This document shows, in pieces, positions 59,661 through 64,000 of a stretch of DNA of 64,000 bases. Positions within the stretch are counted from its first letter, which is position 1. Each line of letters starts with the position of its first letter. The notes under the pieces were generated by a model. It had not been told where the DNA came from and did not search any database. It saw nothing but the letters and a program-made list of their open reading frames with translations. The position numbers and the translations under genes were made by a program. This DNA is from JAAYCI01 sp964367945. Its GTDB lineage: Bacteria; Bacillota; Clostridia; Oscillospirales; Ruminococcaceae. Where the stretch lies: assembly GCA_964367945.1 (NCBI GenBank), contig CAYIZZ010000001.1:1-64000 (forward strand), given 5' to 3'.

Positions 59661-60659
59661 ATGAAAAAAATAAACAACTTAAACGCTGATACTTTAAAAC
59701 TATTTGGACGATCCCTAACAAGGGAATATAGCTTTGTTTTGTCATTTATATTTTTGGTTATTATCGGAGCAATCGTAAACCAAAACTTTTTTACTTGGAA
59801 CAACTTATCTAATTTGTTCGTACAAGGAAGCATGATAGGCCTTATCTCCATGGGCATGACGATGGTTATCGGTGCAGGACTTATCGATATTTCTGTTGGC
59901 TCGCAAGTAGCGCTTATCAGCGGATTTGGCATTTGGGTGCTGAACGCTTCCGGTAGCATATTTGTAATGCTACTATTTTGTGTTGCTTTTGGTGTATTTA
60001 TGGGATTTATTAATGGCCTACTTGTCACAAAAGGCGGAATGCCGGCAATGATTGCAACACTTGCCACAATGAGTGCCGCCCGTGCAATTGTCAACTACTA
60101 CGGAGCAAGCGGTCCTTTCACGGTAGACAAAGAATATTTCGACAGCTTCAGGCAGATAGCTGTGGGTGGTATCCAGCTTAGCGAAACAGTTACCATTCCA
60201 TATCTAATGATTATCTTCATAGTTGCGGTTGTGATATTTGATGTTGTTATGAAACAAACAAAGCTGGGCAAGCATATTTTTGCAGTGGGTAGTAATGAAA
60301 AATCTGCACGCTTATCGGGTATAAATATAGATGCAATAAAAACCTATACATTTATGATTACCGGTGCTATGTGCGGAATAGCGGCATTACTTTACGCTTC
60401 AAGAACAACTGCTGTAGCAGCAGCGTCGGCGGCGATAAGCTGGGAGATGGACGCCATTGCAGGTGTTGCAATCGGTGGCACATCAATGAGCGGCGGCCGT
60501 GGAAAAATACTGGGAACATTCTTAGGCGTGCTAATGTTCAGAATCATCAGCAATATTTTGACTGCCGCAGATGTTTCTTCTTACTTGAACGGTGCTATAA
60601 CTGCTGCCATAATTGTTTTTGCAGTGCTTTTGCAAAACTTCCAAAACAGACGTCGCTAA
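59661..60659 (+). CDS. Sugar ABC transporter permease (RbsC type)
   Basis: The 332-residue protein has eight to ten transmembrane helices and the family blocks GMTMVIGAGLIDISVGS near 70, GFINGLLVTKGGMPAMIATLATM near 117 and DAIAGVAIGGTSMSGGRGK near 262. It lies six bases after the ATPase gene. Confidence 0.94.
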   Translation: MKKINNLNADTLKLFGRSLTREYSFVLSFIFLVIIGAIVNQNFFTWNNLSNLFVQGSMIGLISMGMTMVIGAGLIDISVGSQVALISGFGIWVLNASGSIFVMLLFCVAFGVFMGFINGLLVTKGGMPAMIATLATMSAARAIVNYYGASGPFTVDKEYFDSFRQIAVGGIQLSETVTIPYLMIIFIVAVVIFDVVMKQTKLGKHIFAVGSNEKSARLSGINIDAIKTYTFMITGAMCGIAALLYASRTTAVAAASAAISWEMDAIAGVAIGGTSMSGGRGKILGTFLGVLMFRIISNILTAADVSSYLNGAITAAIIVFAVLLQNFQNRRR

Positions 60660-60686
60660 TAAATTTGTTTTCATTGGAGATGAATT

Positions 60687-61736
60687 ATGATAAAAATAGG
60701 AATAATCGGATGCGGGAAAATAACTGAAGTTAGGCATGCACCGGAATATAGCGAGAATCCAAATTGTGAGCTTGTTGGTTTTTTTGATGTTGACACCGAA
60801 AAATCCCAAGCATTTGCAAAGCAATATAATGGCAAGGCGTTTAGCAGCGTGGAAGAAATGCTGAAAAGCGATATTGATGCCGTCAGCGTTTGTGCTGCAA
60901 ATCGATTTCATGCAGAGATAAGTATACAAGCGTTAAATGCCGGAAAACATGTTCTTTGCGAAAAGCCGATGGCAACCACCGAGAAAGATTGCTATGCCAT
61001 GGTAGATGCGGCAGAAAAAAACAATAAATTCCTGATGATAGGCCTAAACCAGAGAATGGCAAAAGCTCACGTTAAGGCAAAGGAAATATTGAATAGCGGC
61101 GAGATGGGAGAACTGCTGACATTTGAGACACACTTCTCACATCCGGGCCCCGAAGGATGGACAGGCGTTGCAAACTCTTGGTTTTTTGATAAAAAGACAG
61201 CCCAGTTTGGTGTAATGGCAGATTTGGGCGTTCATAAAACCGATTTGCTGTATTATCTTACAGACAAAAAGATTGTAAAAACGTCAGCTATTTTAAATAC
61301 AGTTGATAAAAAATATCCCGACGGAAAAATGATTGATGTTGACGATAATGCTATTGCCATATATACTTTAGAGAGTGGACCTGTTGGCACAATGCATGTA
61401 AGTTGGGTAAATCATGGTGCCGAGGACAATTCCACTAAGCTGTATTGCAAAAACGGAGTTATACGTATATATGACGACCCGAAATATTCACTGATTGTGG
61501 AGAAAAAAGACGGTGACGTGATAAAATACAAACTGGATCAGCTGACATCAAACAAAGAGCAAACCACAGGCAGCCGCACGTCAACAGGAATAATTGATGC
61601 ATTCATAGATTCGATTGTAAACAATTGTCAGCCTGCTATCAGTGGAAACAGCGCGTTACATGCAATGCAGGTGATTTTTGCAAACCAAAAATCTGCCGAA
61701 AGCGGAAAAACCGAGATTGTAGAATTAAGAGGGTAA
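60687..61736 (+). CDS. Gfo/Idh/MocA-family oxidoreductase
   Basis: The 349-residue protein has an N-terminal Rossmann fold with IGIIGCGKITEVRH near 3, the CEKPMATT motif near 94 whose Lys is catalytic, and a C-terminal domain with DLGVHKTDLLYYL near 180 (Asp and His of the active site). Family members oxidise a sugar or inositol hydroxyl with NAD(P). It sits between the importer and an AP-endonuclease-2-fold protein, a pairing found in inositol (IolG/IolE) and keto-sugar pathways. Confidence 0.9.
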   Translation: MIKIGIIGCGKITEVRHAPEYSENPNCELVGFFDVDTEKSQAFAKQYNGKAFSSVEEMLKSDIDAVSVCAANRFHAEISIQALNAGKHVLCEKPMATTEKDCYAMVDAAEKNNKFLMIGLNQRMAKAHVKAKEILNSGEMGELLTFETHFSHPGPEGWTGVANSWFFDKKTAQFGVMADLGVHKTDLLYYLTDKKIVKTSAILNTVDKKYPDGKMIDVDDNAIAIYTLESGPVGTMHVSWVNHGAEDNSTKLYCKNGVIRIYDDPKYSLIVEKKDGDVIKYKLDQLTSNKEQTTGSRTSTGIIDAFIDSIVNNCQPAISGNSALHAMQVIFANQKSAESGKTEIVELRG

Positions 61737-61741
61737 GATTT

Positions 61742-62728
61742 ATGAGACCTATTACGCTAACAACAGGCCAGTATGGAGATATTCCGTTTGACGAGCTTTG
61801 CAGTATAATGTCTGACATAGGATATGACGGACTGGAGATTGCATGTCATGCGCATCTGGATGCAAAAAAGTATGTCAGTGATGAAAGTTATCGCGAAAGT
61901 ATCAACGACACATTAAAAAAGAATAACCTTAAAGTGTGGGCTCTTGGGGCACATTTGGCAGGACAATGTGTTGGGGATAACTGGGATGAACGGCTTGACA
62001 ATTTTGCTCCGTCTGAGCTGCACGGAAAGCCTGAAGAAATAAGGGCGTGGGCTATTGAGGAAATGAAACAAGTAGCCTATGCCGCAAAACTGATGGGTGT
62101 AAGTGTTGTTACAGGTTTCACAGGCTCGCCCATTTGGCCGTATTGGTATTCTTTTCCACAAACCGATAAAGCTATGGTAAACGGAGGTTTTGAAAAGATA
62201 AAGGAGCTTTGGACACCGATATTTGATGTTTTCGATGAATGTGGTGTGAAGTTCGCCTTAGAGGTGCATCCTGCAGAAATTGCGTTTGACTACTACAGCA
62301 CCCAAAAATTGTTGGAAGTATTTGATCATCGTCCCACTTTGGGGGTAAACTTCGATCCTTCGCATTTATTATGGCAGGGTGTTAATCCTTGTATTTTCTT
62401 GAGAGACTTCGCCAGCCGCATTTATCATGTTCACATGAAGGATGTCAAAATACGCAAAGATGGCAAGGCTGGAATTTTAGGCAGCCATATTGATTTTGGC
62501 GATTTGCGCAGAGCATGGAATTTTGTTTCTCTTGGACACGGCGATGTGGACTTTGATGATATCATTAGAGAACTGAATGCAATGAAGTACACCGGACCGT
62601 TATCTGTTGAGTGGGAAGATTCAGGCATGGAAAGAATGTATGGTGCACGTGAGGCTTTTGAGTTCACAAAAAGAGTTAATTATGAGCCATCGAATATTGC
62701 GTTTGATTCAGCACTAAAATCTGATTAA
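61742..62728 (+). CDS. Sugar phosphate isomerase/epimerase-like TIM barrel (AP_endonuc_2 fold)
   Basis: The start is the ATG at 61742 (328 residues), 9 nt after AAGAGGG. The TIM barrel has metal ligands in ALEVHPAEIAFD (Glu), GVNFDPSHLLWQG (Asp, His), IYHVHMKDV (His) and LSVEWEDSG (Glu). Related proteins are isomerases, epimerases or dehydratases such as IolE. It follows the Gfo/Idh gene by five bases and probably acts on its product. Confidence 0.88.
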   Translation: MRPITLTTGQYGDIPFDELCSIMSDIGYDGLEIACHAHLDAKKYVSDESYRESINDTLKKNNLKVWALGAHLAGQCVGDNWDERLDNFAPSELHGKPEEIRAWAIEEMKQVAYAAKLMGVSVVTGFTGSPIWPYWYSFPQTDKAMVNGGFEKIKELWTPIFDVFDECGVKFALEVHPAEIAFDYYSTQKLLEVFDHRPTLGVNFDPSHLLWQGVNPCIFLRDFASRIYHVHMKDVKIRKDGKAGILGSHIDFGDLRRAWNFVSLGHGDVDFDDIIRELNAMKYTGPLSVEWEDSGMERMYGAREAFEFTKRVNYEPSNIAFDSALKSD

Positions 62729-62762
62729 CACAATGCTTGAAACTAGCTAGGCCTAAAACATT

Positions 62763-62826
62763 GTCCCATTTGCCTCAAATATGTACTACTTCAAGATGTA
62801 CATTGAAAAGCGCTATGGGATTTTTT
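62763..62826 (+). terminator. Probable terminator of the sugar operon
   Basis: TCCCAT and ATGGGA form the base of an extended hairpin with inner GTAC pairs, followed by TTTTTT. Confidence 0.5.
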
Positions 62827-62883
62827 GCAAAAATATATATCTACTGATAAGGGGAAGTTTGCCATTGTGCGAACTTCCTCTCA

Positions 62884-63611
62884 TTGTGCAAACAATAAAT
62901 ATCCACCGGCTAAGCCGGTAGCTTTTCTTATGCGGGCGTAGACCTCTTATACTGGCAGCCCTCTTAGGGCTTTTTACGCTCTGGCACTTGCAAAAGATTG
63001 TTACTTGCTACCCATAAACGGGTCTGTGTATTCTTTCATGGTTAATTGGTCGTGAAGTTTATCTTCTTCTATCTGACCTTTGATATATTCTTCAATCTTC
63101 TTTGCATTTTTACCTGCCGTGTCCACATAGTATCCCCTGCACAAAAATGAGCGGGTTCCATACTTGTATTTTAAATTACCGTGCCTTTCATGTATCATCA
63201 GGCTACTTTTTCCTTTTAAAAACCCTACAAAGCCTGATACACTTATTTTAGGCGGTATCTCTACGAGCATATGAATATGATCTTTGCACAGCTCTGCTTC
63301 TACTATTGCTACACCTTTCCAATCGCAAAGTTGTCTTAATATTTTTCCTATGTTGTTTCGTATTTCTCTATACACTATTTTTCTACGATATTTCGGCGCA
63401 AATACTATATGGTATTTGCAATTCCATTTCGTGTGCCCAAGGGGGCAGACCCTGCGATAAACTATTATTGTCACTTCTCAATTCTGTGACCTCCTTTTGA
63501 TTTTGCTTGTGCAGCCCTCTGACCGCACTTTTATTATAAATCAAAAGGAGTTTTTTATCTTAATTTAGCTGAAAGCGTTGACCCCCACATAGTCGGTGGT
63601 TGTTTGCACAA
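62884..63611. mobile_element. IS200/IS605-type insertion sequence
   Basis: A Y1 transposase gene lies between TTGTGCAAACAA (62884-62895) and its inverted copy TTGTTTGCACAA (63600-63611), giving 728 bp, the usual size of IS200. The transposase-distal end has a short hairpin ACCGGC-TAA-GCCGGT (62905-62919), as expected for recognition by the single-strand transposase. A terminator-like AGCCCTCTTAGGGCT (near 62958-62972) follows the gene. Exact ends are inferred from these signals. Confidence 0.75.
63001..63474 (-). CDS. tnpA: IS200 transposase TnpA (N-terminus probably disrupted)
   Basis: From residue 15 on this is a standard Y1 transposase: HTKWNCKYHIVFAPKYRRK, HUH motif DHIHML near 79, LKGKSSLMIHERHG and the catalytic Tyr region CRGYYVDTAGKN near 113. 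The first residues (MTIIVYRRVCPLG, from GTG 63474) are not typical. A good AAAGGAGG site instead points to a TTG at about 63481 that encodes LRSDNNSLS, the usual IS200 start, in another frame. About 19 extra bases between that and HTKW shift the frame. The protein may be poorly made or inactive. Confidence 0.85.
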   Translation of the reverse strand: MTIIVYRRVCPLGHTKWNCKYHIVFAPKYRRKIVYREIRNNIGKILRQLCDWKGVAIVEAELCKDHIHMLVEIPPKISVSGFVGFLKGKSSLMIHERHGNLKYKYGTRSFLCRGYYVDTAGKNAKKIEEYIKGQIEEDKLHDQLTMKEYTDPFMGSK

Positions 63612-63655
63612 AACAAAGACATGGTATCACCGATTTTTGGTGATACCATGTCTTG
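63475..63655. other. IS left end and flanking hairpin region
   Basis: This stretch holds the transposase ribosome-binding site, the inner end of the IS with a CCCAC/GTGGT-type small hairpin (63583-63601) and, from 63616, a terminator. No gene is supported. Confidence 0.6.
63616..63654 (-). terminator. Strong terminator after the right-edge small gene
   Basis: AAGACATGGTATCACC (63616-63631) and its perfect complement (63639-63654) form a 16-bp stem; on the minus strand TTTGTTTTG follows. Confidence 0.85.
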
Positions 63656-63829
63656 TTATGTTAAGGGGTAGTTTGCTTTTTCCATTTTTTGCCTTTTCCA
63701 CTGTTCAAACTCTCGCTTGCCCTCGTCACTCTCGAAATATATTTGTATCTCCGGCAGGAGTACCCTTGCCAGACTTTCGAGCTCGTATTTTGGGATTTCG
63801 GATTTTTTTACCGCCTTTTGTTCGCCCAT
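63656..63829 (-). CDS. Small protein typical of conjugative/integrative elements
   Basis: The start is taken as the ATG at 63829 (57 residues), just after GAGAGGG; an ATG at 63847 adds six residues but lacks a site. The segment IPKYELESLARVLLPEIQIYFESDEGKREFEQW is one I associate with short unknown proteins beside recombinases in Firmicute conjugative transposons. It is helical and charged. Function is unknown. It suggests a further mobile element continues beyond the right edge. Confidence 0.65.
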   Translation of the reverse strand: MGEQKAVKKSEIPKYELESLARVLLPEIQIYFESDEGKREFEQWKRQKMEKANYPLT

Positions 63830-63847
63830 AAACCCTCTCGCTTTCAT

Positions 63848-64000
63848 ATTAAATTTTCAAGGTACTATGTACTTGCTACTTCCAGAAAGGCTGATTGCTC
63901 TTTTTATGGCTTTTAGTGTAGCTATACTACTGTGCTTATGTTAATGCTTGTAAGCCTTGCTATGCAGCCATCTAGTAGCTTCAACTTTTCTACTGTATTT
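63848..64000. other. Right-edge region
   Basis: About 150 bp upstream of the small element gene. I see no supported gene or clear promoter. Confidence 0.5.

Overview
The window reads as a chromosomal segment of a low-GC, anaerobic, Clostridia-type Firmicute. The evidence is strong AGGAGG ribosome-binding sites, frequent TTG/GTG starts, consensus sigma-A promoters with 17-bp spacers, a large Gram-positive type SRP RNA upstream of dnaX-ybaB-recR, smpB-ssrA, phosphotransacetylase, a water-forming type NADH oxidase, ferredoxin-domain aldo/keto reductase and GGDEF proteins. It contains one 100-N assembly gap (4122-4221).

Layout. 1-3702: myo-inositol catabolism (iolB cut by the left edge, an iolJ-like aldolase, iolC) divergent from a DeoR regulator, with a consensus promoter and two copies of a probable operator. 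3876-7899: three membrane-anchored or secreted proteins (phosphodiester glycosidase, unknown, PIG-L deacetylase). 7975-10104: PAS-GAF-GGDEF-EAL protein. 10299-28653: a block in which most gene types occur as local copies: two M24 peptidases, three iron alcohol dehydrogenases, a dipeptide-type ABC importer, two TPR proteins and three RidA-like proteins, with an AraC regulator in the middle. 28879-38270: mixed metabolic and membrane genes (aldo/keto reductase, dihydroxyacetone kinase, DUF975/CmpB fusion, diguanylate cyclase, NADH oxidase, orphan hisB). 38482-43467: conserved core (pta, SRP RNA, dnaX, ybaB, recR, smpB, tmRNA).

43570-48650 is an AT-rich integrative element lying just downstream of tmRNA. 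It carries small DNA-binding proteins, an array of four iteron-like inverted repeats, a zinc-finger protein and a large serine recombinase, and is followed by a 43-nt near-perfect palindrome. 48760-62728 is an uncharacterised sugar regulon. A five-gene leftward operon (HAD phosphatase, deoxyhypusine-synthase-fold protein, RfaE-like PfkB kinase, ROK kinase, GmhA-like SIS isomerase) diverges from a ROK repressor, an aldose epimerase, a LacI regulator, an RbsABC-type importer, a Gfo/Idh oxidoreductase and an AP-endonuclease-2-fold isomerase. The two halves meet at overlapping divergent promoters that contain a 14-bp perfect palindrome. This is the best candidate for an undescribed pathway. 62884-63611 is an IS200-type insertion sequence whose transposase N-terminus appears disrupted, and the right edge holds a small protein typical of conjugative elements.

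The genes suggest an organism that takes up sugars, polyols and peptides, ferments to acetate and alcohols, and reoxidises NADH with oxygen when exposed to it. All functional assignments rest on reading motifs by eye; no database search was run.
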